A DNA stretch of 46,565 bases from Gordonia desulfuricans NBRC 100010 (GCF_001485495.1 NZ_BCNF01000078.1:1-46565); one strand, 5' to 3'. Counted from the first letter of the stretch, positions 23,709-30,940 are shown. A program made the numbers and translations. The notes: generated by a model not told the origin, from the letters alone.

Positions 23709-24203
23709 TCAGGCGCAGATCTCGGCGGTCACCGCCCCGGTGACCGCGACGAGGTCGGCCGGTGTCAGCTCCACCTCGAGCCCGCGTCGGCCGGCGCTGC
23801 ACAGCACCCGGGGCCAGGTGAGCGCCGAGGCGTCGACGACGGTCGGCAGCGACGTGCGCTGGCCGATCGGCGACACCCCGCCGAGCACATATCCGGTCGA
23901 CCGGGTCACCGCCTTGGCCTCGGCCATCACCGCCTTCGACGCTCCGAGTGCGGCCGCGGCCGCCTTCAACGACAGCTTCTGCGGCACCGGCAGCACCGCG
24001 ACGGCCAGGTGATCGCGGGCCCCACCGCTCACCGAGATCACCAGCGTCTTGAAGATCTGCGCGGGTTGCACCCCCAGCGTGGTGGCCAGGGCGTCGACCG
24101 CCTCGGCGCCATAGGCGTCACTGCGGGGGTCGTGGGTGTAACGGTGCACTTCATGGGTGATGCGGGCCTTGCCGAGTGCGGCGATGGCGGGGGTGGCGGC
24201 CAC
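23709..24203 (-). CDS. ybaK: Cys-tRNA(Pro) deacylase, YbaK/EbsC type
   Basis: A 164-residue YbaK-domain protein that clears Cys (or similar amino acids) mischarged on tRNA(Pro) by prolyl-tRNA synthetase. Family features: ARITHEVHRYTHDP near the N terminus, the conserved lysine in QIFKTLVI, KLSLKAAAAALGAS, and GYVLGGVSPIGQR near the C terminus. GTG 24203 was chosen because AGGAGAG precedes it at normal spacing and homologues begin near here; the frame stays open upstream into the sigH promoter region. It is divergent from sigH, with the SigH-type promoter (24235-24260) facing away, toward sigH. Confidence 0.92.
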   Translation of the reverse strand: MAATPAIAALGKARITHEVHRYTHDPRSDAYGAEAVDALATTLGVQPAQIFKTLVISVSGGARDHLAVAVLPVPQKLSLKAAAAALGASKAVMAEAKAVTRSTGYVLGGVSPIGQRTSLPTVVDASALTWPRVLCSAGRRGLEVELTPADLVAVTGAVTAEICA

Positions 24204-24234
24204 GGACTCTCCTGCGCGATGTCTGACACGAATC

Positions 24235-24260
24235 GGAACAATTGTCGCCGTCGAGGTGTT
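24235..24260 (+). promoter_or_regulatory. SigH/SigR-type promoter (GGAAC-N18-GTT) ahead of sigH
   Basis: GGAAC at 24235-24239 and GTT at 24258-24260 are separated by exactly 18 bases, matching the established SigH/SigR consensus. It points toward sigH, with a predicted start near 24267, about 190 bases before the main sigH start. This is the expected positive autoregulation of the redox-stress sigma factor. Confidence 0.85.
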
Positions 24261-24389
24261 GTGACCAGCAGTCGGGGCCCAGACGACCCGGTCGGGGCAC
24301 ACCAATTCGAGCACAGCGGAAGGCGGGTGCAGGCGTGGGCGCAGAGACACTGCTCGATCCACCTCGCGCGGTCGGCGACAGGCGATCGG

Positions 24390-24395
24390 TAGACT
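24390..24395 (+). promoter_or_regulatory. Possible housekeeping -10 box for sigH
   Basis: TAGACT at 24390-24395 fits the actinobacterial TAnnnT box and would start transcription near 24402, 56 bases before GTG 24458. No good -35 element is seen, which is common in these genomes. With the upstream SigH-type promoter it would give two transcripts, as known for Streptomyces sigR. Confidence 0.4.
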
Positions 24396-24457
24396 TGATC
24401 GACATCATCGGACGGCCCGACGGACCGTCCCCAGGCGTCATCACCGAAGGGATCGCA

Positions 24458-25180
24458 GTGACCGAACCCGACCCCGCCGCGCCGCAGCAGGCCGATCAGG
24501 GGCACCCCGAGCAGGTGGAGGGCGATCAGGCCGAGGCCGGCCACGGCTCGGCCGCGCCGCGCCGCGCCGACCCCGACGAGACCGCCGCGGAGCTGACCGA
24601 GCGTTTCGAGCGCGACGCGCTGCCGCTGCTGGACCAGATGTACGGCGCCGCCCTGCGGATGACGCGCAACCCGGCAGACGCCGAGGACCTCGTCCAGGAG
24701 ACCTACGTCAAGGCGTTCTCGGCGTTCGCGTCGTTCCGTGAGGGCACCAACCTCAAGGCCTGGCTGTACCGCATCCTCACCAACACCTACATCAACGGGT
24801 ACCGCAAGAAGCAGCGTCAGCCCGCGCAGTACCCGACCGACGAGATCACCGACTGGCAACTCGCCGCCACCGCCGAACACACCTCGACCGGACTGCGTTC
24901 GGCCGAGATCGAGGCACTCGACGCCCTGCCCGACGACGAGATCAAGGATGCGCTGCAGGCGCTGCCGGAGGACTTCCGGATGGCCGTGTACTACGCCGAC
25001 GTCGAGGGACTGCCCTACAAGGAGATTGCCGAGATCATGGATACGCCGATCGGAACGGTGATGTCGCGACTGCATCGTGGCCGCCGACAACTGCGTGGGC
25101 TGCTCGCCGACGTCGCCCGCGAGCGCGGGTTCAACCGGTCGGCCACCGCCAAGACCGCCAAGAGCGAGGTATCCCGATGA
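24458..25180 (+). CDS. sigH: ECF sigma factor SigH (SigR family), redox/heat stress
   Basis: A 240-residue ECF sigma factor that directs RNA polymerase to thiol-oxidative and heat-stress promoters. After an acidic, Gln/Ala/Pro-rich N-terminal tail of about 45 residues comes region 2 ([56 protein letters not shown]). Region 4 follows ([45 protein letters not shown]). These are near-diagnostic for SigH/SigR. GTG 24458 is preceded by AAGGGA; an in-frame GTG at 24335 could give a 41-residue longer form. It overlaps rshA by four bases (ATGA). The two upstream promoters support autoregulation, with RshA as antagonist. Confidence 0.95.
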   Translation: MTEPDPAAPQQADQGHPEQVEGDQAEAGHGSAAPRRADPDETAAELTERFERDALPLLDQMYGAALRMTRNPADAEDLVQETYVKAFSAFASFREGTNLKAWLYRILTNTYINGYRKKQRQPAQYPTDEITDWQLAATAEHTSTGLRSAEIEALDALPDDEIKDALQALPEDFRMAVYYADVEGLPYKEIAEIMDTPIGTVMSRLHRGRRQLRGLLADVARERGFNRSATAKTAKSEVSR

Positions 25181-25506
25181 CCGATCGTTCCGGCGTACTC
25201 AAGCCCTCCGACGACGATCCCGAGTTCACCTCGCTGGACTGCTCGGCGGTGATCGCCGACGTCTGGCTGCTCCTCGACAACGAGTGTGACCCGGGTGCCC
25301 GCGAACGCCTGCAGGGACACCTCGACAACTGTCCGTCGTGCCTGGCCCACTTCGGGATCGAGAGCCAGCTCAAGGCACTGATCGGGCGCAAATGCGGTGG
25401 TGACCACGCCCCTGCGGGTCTGCGCGACCGGCTGCGTGTGGAGATCCGCAAATCGGTGACGATCACCGAGACGTACTACTCGACCGGTGGCGACACCGCT
25501 CCCTGA
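25177..25506 (+). CDS. rshA: Zinc-binding redox anti-sigma factor RshA/RsrA
   Basis: A 109-residue zinc-associated anti-sigma factor that holds SigH inactive under reducing conditions and lets go when its cysteines form a disulfide. The H-x3-C-x2-C signature is HLDNCPSCL near residue 50. Other cysteines are in SLDCSAVI near residue 22 and RKCGGDH near residue 73. The N-terminal 20 residues are acidic and probably flexible. The ATG overlaps the sigH stop, giving the coupled translation expected for a sigma/anti-sigma pair. A strong hairpin follows at 25519-25579. Confidence 0.95.
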   Translation: MTDRSGVLKPSDDDPEFTSLDCSAVIADVWLLLDNECDPGARERLQGHLDNCPSCLAHFGIESQLKALIGRKCGGDHAPAGLRDRLRVEIRKSVTITETYYSTGGDTAP

Positions 25507-25518
25507 GCGGCCCCGGAC

Positions 25519-25579
25519 AGACGAAGAGCCCGGACGGGTTGTCGGTGTTCCGACATCTCCGTCCGGGCTCTTCTCGTCT
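25519..25579. terminator. Long hairpin shared by rshA and the bL37 gene
   Basis: The arm 25519-25537 (AGACGAAGAGCCCGGACGG) pairs with 25559-25579 with one two-base bulge. The loop itself can form a small stem (TGTCGG/CCGACA). It lies between the convergent rshA (ends 25506) and bL37 (ends 25597) genes, so it probably terminates both. Confidence 0.8.
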
Positions 25580-25596
25580 GTTGCCGAGCGCGGGGC

Positions 25597-25671
25597 TCAG
25601 GCGTTCGGACGACGGCCGTGGTTGGCTGCATTCTTCTTGCGTGCGCGCTTCTTGCGTCCCCGCTTACCCAT
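25597..25671 (-). CDS. Ribosomal protein bL37 (24 aa)
   Basis: A 24-residue, extremely basic peptide starting MGKRGRKKRARKK and ending NHGRRPNA. This agrees with the short mycobacterial/actinobacterial 50S protein bL37, which binds 23S rRNA. AAGGAGG stands at ideal spacing before ATG 25671. It is convergent with rshA and divergent from pdtaS. Its neighbourhood between the sigH operon and pdtaS is also where I expect it in relatives, but I could not check this. Its small size means it is easily left unannotated. It has no cysteines and so is the zinc-free kind of small ribosomal protein. Confidence 0.9.
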   Translation of the reverse strand: MGKRGRKKRARKKNAANHGRRPNA

Positions 25672-25810
25672 GAGGGGCCTCCTTCGTCGAGTTGTACCCG
25701 ACGATTGTCCCACGTCGCCCCACCGGATCGAGAATCGCCCACCCGTGCGGGCCGGCGCCGGCGGTGCACCGGCGGACCGGAGCCCGACGGCGGTGGGCTA
25801 CGTTATGTCC

Positions 25811-25849
25811 ATGACAGGAGTCGTCGACGCCGGCCGCGCGGTGCGCTGA
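25811..25849 (+). CDS. Possible leaderless 12-codon upstream ORF before pdtaS
   Basis: ATG 25811 to TGA 25847-25849 encodes MTGVVDAGRAVR. A TACGTT box at 25799-25804 would place the transcription start at about 25811, making this ORF leaderless; its stop is 12 bases before the pdtaS ATG. It may couple translation to pdtaS or be chance. No conserved function is known to me. Confidence 0.35.
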   Translation: MTGVVDAGRAVR

Positions 25850-25861
25850 GGCCGATCCGAC

Positions 25862-27358
25862 ATGTCCACCCTGGCCGATCTGCTGGCCGAACACACCACC
25901 CTGGCCGACCATGCCGCGGCCCATCTGCAGCGCCTCGTGGCCGAATGGCAGCTGCTCGCCGACCTGTCGTTCGCCGACCTGTTGCTGTCGGTGCGCACCG
26001 AGGAGGGCGAGGTCGTCACCGTCGCCCAGTGCCGCCCCAACACGGCCTCGACGGTCTTCCCGAACGACGAGGTCGGCACCGTCATCGAACCGCGGGCCAA
26101 CCCGCAGGTGCTGCGGGCCCTGGCGACCGCGCGCATCGTCCGCGACGAGGACCCGGCGTGGATGGGCGCCATGGCGATCCGCCGCGAGGCGGTTCCGGTG
26201 GGATACGAGGGCCGGGTGATCGGCGTGCTGACCCGCGCGGTCGACCTGACCCACCCGCGACTGCCGTCGCCGCTGGAACTGGCCTATCAGGACTCGGCGA
26301 ACGACCTGAGTCAGATGGTCGCCGACGGCACCTTCCCGCTGCCCGAGGGCAATCCCCGGGGGCTGTCGACGCCGCGCGCGGGTGACGGCTTCATCCGGCT
26401 CGACGAGCGTGGCATCGCCGTCTACACCAGTCCCAACGCGTTGTCGGCGTTCCATCGGATGGGGTGGACGTCGGAGTTGTCGGGGACCCGGCTGTCGGAG
26501 GTCGCGGCCTCGCTGCTGACCGATCCGTTCGAGTCCGAGGATCTCGGCATCATGCTCGACGGCGCGGCCGGCGTCCACGAACCACCGGCCGGGCCGTACC
26601 GCGACATCGGGATGCGGATGGAGGTCGACGCGAGCCGCGCGACCGTACTCATCCGGGCGGTGGGCCTGCGTCCGGGCGGCCGGAGCTCGGGTGCAGTGGT
26701 CCTGATCCGTGACGTCACCGAGGTCAAACGTCGCGATCTGGCATTGATCAGCAAGGACGCGACGATCCGCGAGATCCACCATCGGGTGAAGAACAACCTG
26801 CAGTCGGTGTCGGCGTTGCTGCGGTTGCAGGCGCGCCGGACCCCGAACAGCGAGGTGCGGGTGGCGCTGACCGAGGCCGTGCGCCGGGTCGCCTCGATCG
26901 CCCTGGTCCACGAACTGCTCTCCGGCAGTGTCGACGAGGAGGTCGACATCGACGAGGCCGTGGATCGTCTGGTGCCGATGCTCGTCGACGTCGCCTCGGG
27001 GGAGAGCCCGATCACGGTGCGGCACAACGATCGCATCGGTGTGCTCGCATCCGACCGTGCGATGCCACTGGTGATGGTGCTCACCGAATTGATCCAGAAC
27101 GCCATCGAACACGGCTTCGCCGAGCCCAAACCCGATGCGCGCATTGACATCGAGGCAGACCGTGATGTGCGTCGCCTACGTATCGCGCTGCGTGACAACG
27201 GCTCCGGGCTGCCCGAGGGTTTCGACCTCGCGTCGTCGAACCAATTGGGGCTGCGGATCGTGCAAACCCTCGTCTCGATCGAACTCAGCGGCGAGGTGAC
27301 CGCCGGTCCGAACCCTGCCGGACCGGGAACCGAAGTGCTGGTGACCATCCCGGTGTGA
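25862..27358 (+). CDS. pdtaS: Sensor histidine kinase PdtaS
   Basis: A 498-residue soluble histidine kinase. Residues 1-150 form a GAF-type domain (LLADLSFADLLLSVRTEEG, then MAIRREAVPVGYEGRVIGVL). Residues about 170-290 are PAS-like (FIRLDERGIAVYTSPNALSAF). The HisKA_2 region carries the phosphorylated histidine in IREIHHRVKNNLQSVSALLRLQ (His306/His307), and the HATPase domain has ELIQNAIEHGF, DNGSGLP and NQLGLRIVQTL. It has no membrane segment. In mycobacteria PdtaS phosphorylates the antiterminator-type regulator PdtaR and responds to ligands such as nitric oxide/copper and cyclic-di-GMP; no pdtaR is in this window. The length is almost that of the M. tuberculosis protein, and the neighbours (bL37, whiB1) are conserved. 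Confidence 0.95.
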   Translation: MSTLADLLAEHTTLADHAAAHLQRLVAEWQLLADLSFADLLLSVRTEEGEVVTVAQCRPNTASTVFPNDEVGTVIEPRANPQVLRALATARIVRDEDPAWMGAMAIRREAVPVGYEGRVIGVLTRAVDLTHPRLPSPLELAYQDSANDLSQMVADGTFPLPEGNPRGLSTPRAGDGFIRLDERGIAVYTSPNALSAFHRMGWTSELSGTRLSEVAASLLTDPFESEDLGIMLDGAAGVHEPPAGPYRDIGMRMEVDASRATVLIRAVGLRPGGRSSGAVVLIRDVTEVKRRDLALISKDATIREIHHRVKNNLQSVSALLRLQARRTPNSEVRVALTEAVRRVASIALVHELLSGSVDEEVDIDEAVDRLVPMLVDVASGESPITVRHNDRIGVLASDRAMPLVMVLTELIQNAIEHGFAEPKPDARIDIEADRDVRRLRIALRDNGSGLPEGFDLASSNQLGLRIVQTLVSIELSGEVTAGPNPAGPGTEVLVTIPV

Positions 27359-27370
27359 GGCGGGATCGCT

Positions 27371-27414
27371 GTTGCCCCAACCCCGGACGGGGTGCCGTCG
27401 ATCGCCGGGGCAAC
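27371..27414 (+). terminator. Hairpin after pdtaS
   Basis: GTTGCCCC (27371-27378) and GGGGCAAC (27407-27414) close a stem beginning 12 bases after the pdtaS stop. The long loop holds a smaller stem (CCCCGGACGGGG). The tail on the plus strand is a run of A, so on this strand it is not a classical intrinsic terminator, but its position suits the 3' end of pdtaS. Confidence 0.5.
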
Positions 27415-27437
27415 AAAAAACCCGGCCGTGGCCGGGT
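27415..27437 (-). terminator. Intrinsic terminator of whiB1
   Basis: On the minus strand ACCCGGCCACGGCCGGGT (27437-27420) forms a GC-rich stem followed directly by TTTTTT, the complement of the six A residues at 27415-27420. It lies about 40 bases beyond the whiB1 stop (27477). This is one of the few U-tract terminators in the window. Confidence 0.85.
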
Positions 27438-27476
27438 CTCTTGTGCGCCGCCGGTGGAGGACGGCGTGGGTACTCG

Positions 27477-27731
27477 CTAGACGCTGCTGCGGGTACGGGT
27501 GCGTGCGGTGCGACGCTTCAGTGCACGACGCTCGTCCTCGCTCATTCCGCCCCAGACGCCGGCGTCCTGGCCCGATTCCAGGGCCCACGACAGGCACTCG
27601 GCGGTGACGGGGCAACGCGCGCAGACGAGCTTTGCGTCGGCGACCTGGGCGATGGCCGGACCGCTGGTTCCCACTGGGAAGAACAGCTCCGGATCCTCGT
27701 CGCGACAGATGGCCTTGTGACGCCAGTCCAT
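27477..27731 (-). CDS. whiB1: WhiB1 iron-sulfur transcription factor
   Basis: An 84-residue WhiB-family regulator. The four cluster cysteines are C9, C37, C40 and C46, the spacing of M. tuberculosis WhiB1. They are followed by the GVWGGMSEDERR turn and a basic C-terminal tail (RRALKRRTARTRTRSSV) that contacts DNA. The [4Fe-4S] form binds the primary sigma factor, and nitric oxide converts it to a DNA-binding repressor. WhiB1 is essential in mycobacteria. The gene has its own promoter region of about 370 bases with a CRP-like site at 27840-27855 and an intrinsic terminator at 27415-27437, so it is monocistronic. It converges with pdtaS. Confidence 0.97.
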   Translation of the reverse strand: MDWRHKAICRDEDPELFFPVGTSGPAIAQVADAKLVCARCPVTAECLSWALESGQDAGVWGGMSEDERRALKRRTARTRTRSSV

Positions 27732-28099
27732 TACTTCTCCTTCAGGTGCTTTGCGCACCACTCGAAAACCTCTATGCGGGTGGTTGTGGCTGTAACCGAT
27801 AGTTCACGCGGAGGCACCGAATGTTTCCGCGTTGTTGCTTGTGAATACTTTCACGAATCCAGACGAAGTCAATGGGCTTCGGTTAACACGTGGGCAATAT
27901 CACTGTCGGTGGAGCGCCCTTGGCGGGGGGCGGTGGGTCAGCTCGAACCACGATGATCTACTATACGCTCGATCCTCGGTTCAGGTGGGCGAATTCTGCA
28001 GGTCGGAACCCGTCCTCCGGCATGATCAGGCCAAGCAGGTGTGGTGAGTTCCACCACAGCAGTGGCTCCGGTCACAGCCGTCCGGGATGTCCGGTTGGC
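27732..28099. other. Intergenic region, whiB1 promoter side
   Basis: About 370 bases without a credible gene. Frames crossing it have no plausible composition or start. The half nearest whiB1 is more A/T-rich than its surroundings and contains the CRP-like palindrome; the half nearest the lipid-kinase gene (27950-28099) contains ACTATACGCTCGATCC, a possible plus- or minus-strand promoter element, and nothing else I can name. Confidence 0.6.
27840..27855. promoter_or_regulatory. CRP-like site upstream of whiB1
   Basis: TGTGA-ATACTT-TCACG differs from the TGTGA-N6-TCACA consensus of CRP/Cmr-type cAMP regulators at one base. It is centred about 117 bases upstream of the whiB1 ATG. In M. tuberculosis the whiB1 promoter is known to be controlled by the cAMP receptor protein Rv3676, so the same logic is likely here. 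Confidence 0.75.
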
Positions 28100-29059
28100 T
28101 CACTTCGGGTCGATTGTGCCGTTCTGAGGGAGGGGTGCGACCACGTCCAGGGCATCGGGACGATGGTCGAAACGGATCGCCGTGTGCGCGCCGATGTAGT
28201 CGCCGTCCATCTGGACGTCGAGGGGTTCGTCGGCGCTGAACTCCACCCATTCGACGTCGTCGGTGCGGAACAGATGCCGGGCCTTGGGGTTGCGGTGGGT
28301 CAGCAGCCGGGTGGCCAGCGGGAGATTGGCCATGACGCCGGTAGAAGTGGCGGCGAAGACGCCGAGGCGGGTGTCGAATCCGGTTGTCGGATTGGTGCGG
28401 ATCTCCCGGCTGCCCAGGTATGTCCAGGGGCTGGTGTTGCTGACAAAGGCGAATCGCACGTTCTCGAGCGGCTTGTCGTCGGCGGTGGTGACCGTGAAAG
28501 TCTTTGTGTCCGAGGCGTTGCTGAAGAAGCTGCGCACCGTGGTCCACAGATACCGCGCCGGTGTGGCGGCCTTGCCGGCCTGACGTTTGTCCTCCATCGC
28601 GTGGACGATGATCGCGTCCATGCCCATACCGGCGTTGAACACGAACCAGCGGTCGGCGGAGTGGCCCAGGCCGATCCGACGATGCTCGCCGCGGTCGAGC
28701 AGCTCGATCACCTGACGTGTCGCCCGCAACGGATCCCGGTCGATGCCGAGGGTGCGCGAGAACACGTTGGCACTCCCGCCGGGGATCACCGCGAGCATCG
28801 GCAACCGGTCGCGGGGCGGGGCGGACGGTGCGCCGAGGAGGCCGTTGACCGTCTCGTTCACCGAGCCGTCGCCACCGTGCACGATCACCGCGTCGTAGCC
28901 CTCGGCGGCCGCCCGGGCCCCGAGTTCGCCGGCGTGACCGCGGTGTGTGGTGTGCTCCACATCCACCGGAAAGTGTGAGCTCAAGGTGTTGACCAGGGCA
29001 TCACGACCCGCGGGGCTGGTCGCGGTGGCGAACGGATTGACGATGAGCATGACGCGCAC
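28100..29059 (-). CDS. Diacylglycerol kinase-family lipid kinase
   Basis: A 319-residue protein of the DAGK catalytic-domain family. Motifs are IVNPFATATSPAGRD at the N terminus, the nucleotide-binding VIVHGGDGSVNETVNGLLG, the VIPGGSANVFSRTLGI segment and C-terminal DEPLDVQMDGDYIGAHTAI. Such enzymes phosphorylate diacylglycerol or related lipids (for example sphingoid bases or phosphoinositol lipids) using ATP; the substrate cannot be told. A GTG start at 29059 was chosen because it gives the family start (MRVMLIVNP); ATG 29050 is the alternative. It corresponds in place to Rv3218 next to whiB1. Upstream lies the large repeat block at 29157-29455. Confidence 0.92.
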   Translation of the reverse strand: MRVMLIVNPFATATSPAGRDALVNTLSSHFPVDVEHTTHRGHAGELGARAAAEGYDAVIVHGGDGSVNETVNGLLGAPSAPPRDRLPMLAVIPGGSANVFSRTLGIDRDPLRATRQVIELLDRGEHRRIGLGHSADRWFVFNAGMGMDAIIVHAMEDKRQAGKAATPARYLWTTVRSFFSNASDTKTFTVTTADDKPLENVRFAFVSNTSPWTYLGSREIRTNPTTGFDTRLGVFAATSTGVMANLPLATRLLTHRNPKARHLFRTDDVEWVEFSADEPLDVQMDGDYIGAHTAIRFDHRPDALDVVAPLPQNGTIDPK

Positions 29060-29156
29060 GACTCCTGAGGATATGGGGTGAGCGGTCGCTTCGCGCAGGC
29101 GGCGTCGTTGTGACCGCGTGTCCGGGTGCCGCGCGTCGCCCGTCGTCGCAATCCGT

Positions 29157-29351
29157 CGTCACCCCTGAAACCGGGGGAAAGTGTTCCTTCCCCGAGGTTC
29201 GTGACCGCTCTCGATGCCGCTCGTCACCCCTGAAACCAGGGGAAAGTGCTTCTTCCCCGAGGTCTGTGACCGCTCCCGATGCCGTTCTCCCTCCCTGAAA
29301 CCAGGGGAAAGTGCTTCTTCCCCGAGTTTCGACGTCTTCCCCGTGTTGCAA
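29157..29351. repeat. Three tandem 65-bp units with nested palindromes
   Basis: Units begin at 29157, 29222 and about 29287, with the third degenerate at its ends. Each has CCCTGAAACC[A/G]GGGG followed by GGGGAAAGTG[C/T]TTC[C/T]TTCCCC-like sequence. The GGGG can pair with the CCCC before it or with the CCCC after it (pairs at 29174-29179/29188-29193, 29239-29244/29253-29258 and 29304-29309/29318-29323). So each unit can fold in two exclusive ways. No gene is present between 29060 and 29552. Confidence 0.9.
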
Positions 29352-29365
29352 CTCGGGGACGATGG

Positions 29366-29400
29366 CGAAAGTAGGGGAAGGTGACTTTCCCCTACTTTCG
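29366..29400. repeat. Perfect 14-bp inverted repeat of the same palindrome type
   Basis: CGAAAGTAGGGGAA (29366-29379) and TTCCCCTACTTTCG (29387-29400) form an uninterrupted stem around the loop GGTGACT. The GGGGAA…TTCCCC core is shared with the three 65-bp units just upstream. It could be a terminator-like structure, a protein-binding palindrome or a repeat-family end. Confidence 0.85.
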
Positions 29401-29455
29401 GGCGTTCCCTCACTTTCGGGCGTTCCCCGGGTTTCGGGCGTTCCCCGGGTTTCGG
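29395..29455. repeat. Tandem 18-bp repeat (TTTCGGGCGTTCCC)
   Basis: Units at 29395-29412, 29413-29430 and 29431-29448 share TTTCGGGCGTTCCC and end TCA, CGG or CGG; a partial fourth follows. Translated, it gives a repeated FRAFPG or, on the other strand, KPGERP pattern, but no start, Shine-Dalgarno site or extended frame supports coding. It abuts the inverted repeat at 29366-29400. Confidence 0.88.
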
Positions 29456-29552
29456 GGCAGAGGGGGCGTTGCGGGGCCTCGTCGGCGTCGGAGAGGTCGA
29501 CGACGGCTCAGGTGCGCAGAGCGTACGTGCGCACACCTTCTACTCTGGACGG

Positions 29553-30074
29553 GTGAGCAAGAGCAAAGACCCGGAGAACGACGCGGGGACCGAGGCCGTG
29601 GAGGCGCCGCCCACCCAGATCCGGGTGGCAGGTGCGCTGACCACGTTCGAGGGTGCGGTGGCGTTGATCTTCGCGGTCGTCCTGGTGATTCGTGAGATGG
29701 CCGGCCATCACGAGGACTTCATCAGCGGCTACGGCACCGCCCTGTGGTTCGGCATCATCTTCGGTGGCGTCCTGGTGGGCGGCGTGGCGCTGCTCGTCGG
29801 CCGCCGCTGGGGCCGCGCGATCTCGCTGGTCGCCCAGTTGTTGCTGCTCCCGGTGGCCTACTACCTGTTCACCAGCGGTCAGGCGATCTTCGCCGTCCCG
29901 CTGGCCCTGCTCGCCCTGACCACCCTGGTGATGCTGTTCACCCCGGCATCGCTGCGGTGGATCTCCGCCGACCTGGTCGAGGACGACGCCCCGCCCCGCC
30001 CGCCGTCGTCGGGACGTCCCGGCGGCAGCAGTCCGCGGAGCGGGGGCTCCGGGAAGGGGCGTCGATCCAGGTGA
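29553..30074 (+). CDS. Four-TM membrane protein, Rv3217c-like
   Basis: A 173-residue integral membrane protein. A polar acidic N terminus of about 25 residues precedes hydrophobic segments at ALTTFEGAVALIFAVVLVI, ALWFGIIFGGVLVGGVALLV, AISLVAQLLLLPVAYYLF and AIFAVPLALLALTTLVMLF, then a disordered Pro/Gly/Ser/Arg tail. GTG 29553 was chosen: a TACTCT box ends seven bases upstream, so the transcript probably starts at the GTG without a leader. The position between the lipid-kinase and ParA-like genes matches Rv3217c in M. tuberculosis. Function unknown. Transcription starts immediately after the repeat block. Confidence 0.8.
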   Translation: MSKSKDPENDAGTEAVEAPPTQIRVAGALTTFEGAVALIFAVVLVIREMAGHHEDFISGYGTALWFGIIFGGVLVGGVALLVGRRWGRAISLVAQLLLLPVAYYLFTSGQAIFAVPLALLALTTLVMLFTPASLRWISADLVEDDAPPRPPSSGRPGGSSPRSGGSGKGRRSR

Positions 30075-30148
30075 GCGTCCTGCGCTCACGGTGATCGGTG
30101 GGGTCGGTAGGTCCGTGCGGCGGCGGTACCGGCCGTAAGGTGGGGTGC

Positions 30149-30940
30149 ATGACGCGCATTCTCGCGATTGCGAACCAAAAGGGTGGGGTGGCCAAGACGA
30201 CGACCGTGGCGTCGTTGGGTGCGGCTTTGGCGGATCTGGATGTGTCGGTGCTCGTCGTGGATCTCGATCCGCAGGGGTGTCTGACGTTCTCGCTCGGGCA
30301 TGATCCCGACCAGCTCGAGCGGTCGGTGCACGACGTGCTGCTGGGGGACGAAGAGATCGCCGACGTGTTGCTCGACACCGAGGACAACGTGACGCTGCTG
30401 CCGGCGACGATCGATCTCGCCGGTGCCGAGGCGCTGCTGTTGATGCGTCCGGGGCGGGAGTACGCGCTCAAGCGGGCGCTGGTCGAGGTGGCCGAGGACT
30501 TCGACGTGATCCTCATCGACTGCCCGCCGTCGCTGGGGGTGCTGACCCTCAACGGGCTCACCGCCGCGCACGAGGTGATCGTCCCGCTGCAATGCGAGAC
30601 GCTCGCCCATCGTGGCGTGGGCCAGCTGCTGCGGACGGTCACCGAGGTCCAGCAGATCACCAATTCGGACCTGACCATGCTCGGCGCGGTGGCGACCATC
30701 TTCGACGCCCGTACCACCCACAGCCGCGATGTGCTGTCCGACGTCGCCGACCGTTACGGTCTGCCCGTCCTCGACCCGCCGATCCCGCGGACCGTCCGGT
30801 TCGCCGAGGCGTCGGCATCCGGCTCGTCGGTGATGCGTGGCCGAAAGAACAAGGGCGCCATGGCATACCGTCAGCTCGCGGAGAACCTCCGCAAGTACTG
30901 GGATGCCGGGGAACCGGTCCGCACCTTCGACCCGAGCTGA
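30149..30940 (+). CDS. Orphan ParA/Soj-family ATPase
   Basis: A 263-residue deviant-Walker ATPase. The Walker A motif is NQKGGVAKTTT (KGGxxKTT). Walker A' is VLVVDLDPQG and the Walker B region is VILIDCPPSLG. The C terminus has the basic RGRKNKGAMAYRQLAENL segment likely to touch DNA. No parB, parS or partner gene lies beside it, so it is not the chromosome-partition ParA. In M. tuberculosis the equivalent place holds Rv3213c, a Soj-like orphan. Orphan ParA proteins often place other cargo in the cell; its cargo is unknown. ATG 30149 has GGTGGGG upstream. It converges with the Rv3212-like gene, 27 bases away. Confidence 0.93.
   Translation: MTRILAIANQKGGVAKTTTVASLGAALADLDVSVLVVDLDPQGCLTFSLGHDPDQLERSVHDVLLGDEEIADVLLDTEDNVTLLPATIDLAGAEALLLMRPGREYALKRALVEVAEDFDVILIDCPPSLGVLTLNGLTAAHEVIVPLQCETLAHRGVGQLLRTVTEVQQITNSDLTMLGAVATIFDARTTHSRDVLSDVADRYGLPVLDPPIPRTVRFAEASASGSSVMRGRKNKGAMAYRQLAENLRKYWDAGEPVRTFDPS

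Noticed and set aside
29159..29536. A repeated KPGERPK peptide on the minus strand, which could be read as a repeat protein
   Set aside because: It arises from the 18-bp DNA repeat; there is no good start, no Shine-Dalgarno site and the rest of the frame is not protein-like.
30149..30940. Chromosome-partition ParA
   Set aside because: No parB gene, parS-like palindrome or origin-type neighbours; it is an orphan family member.
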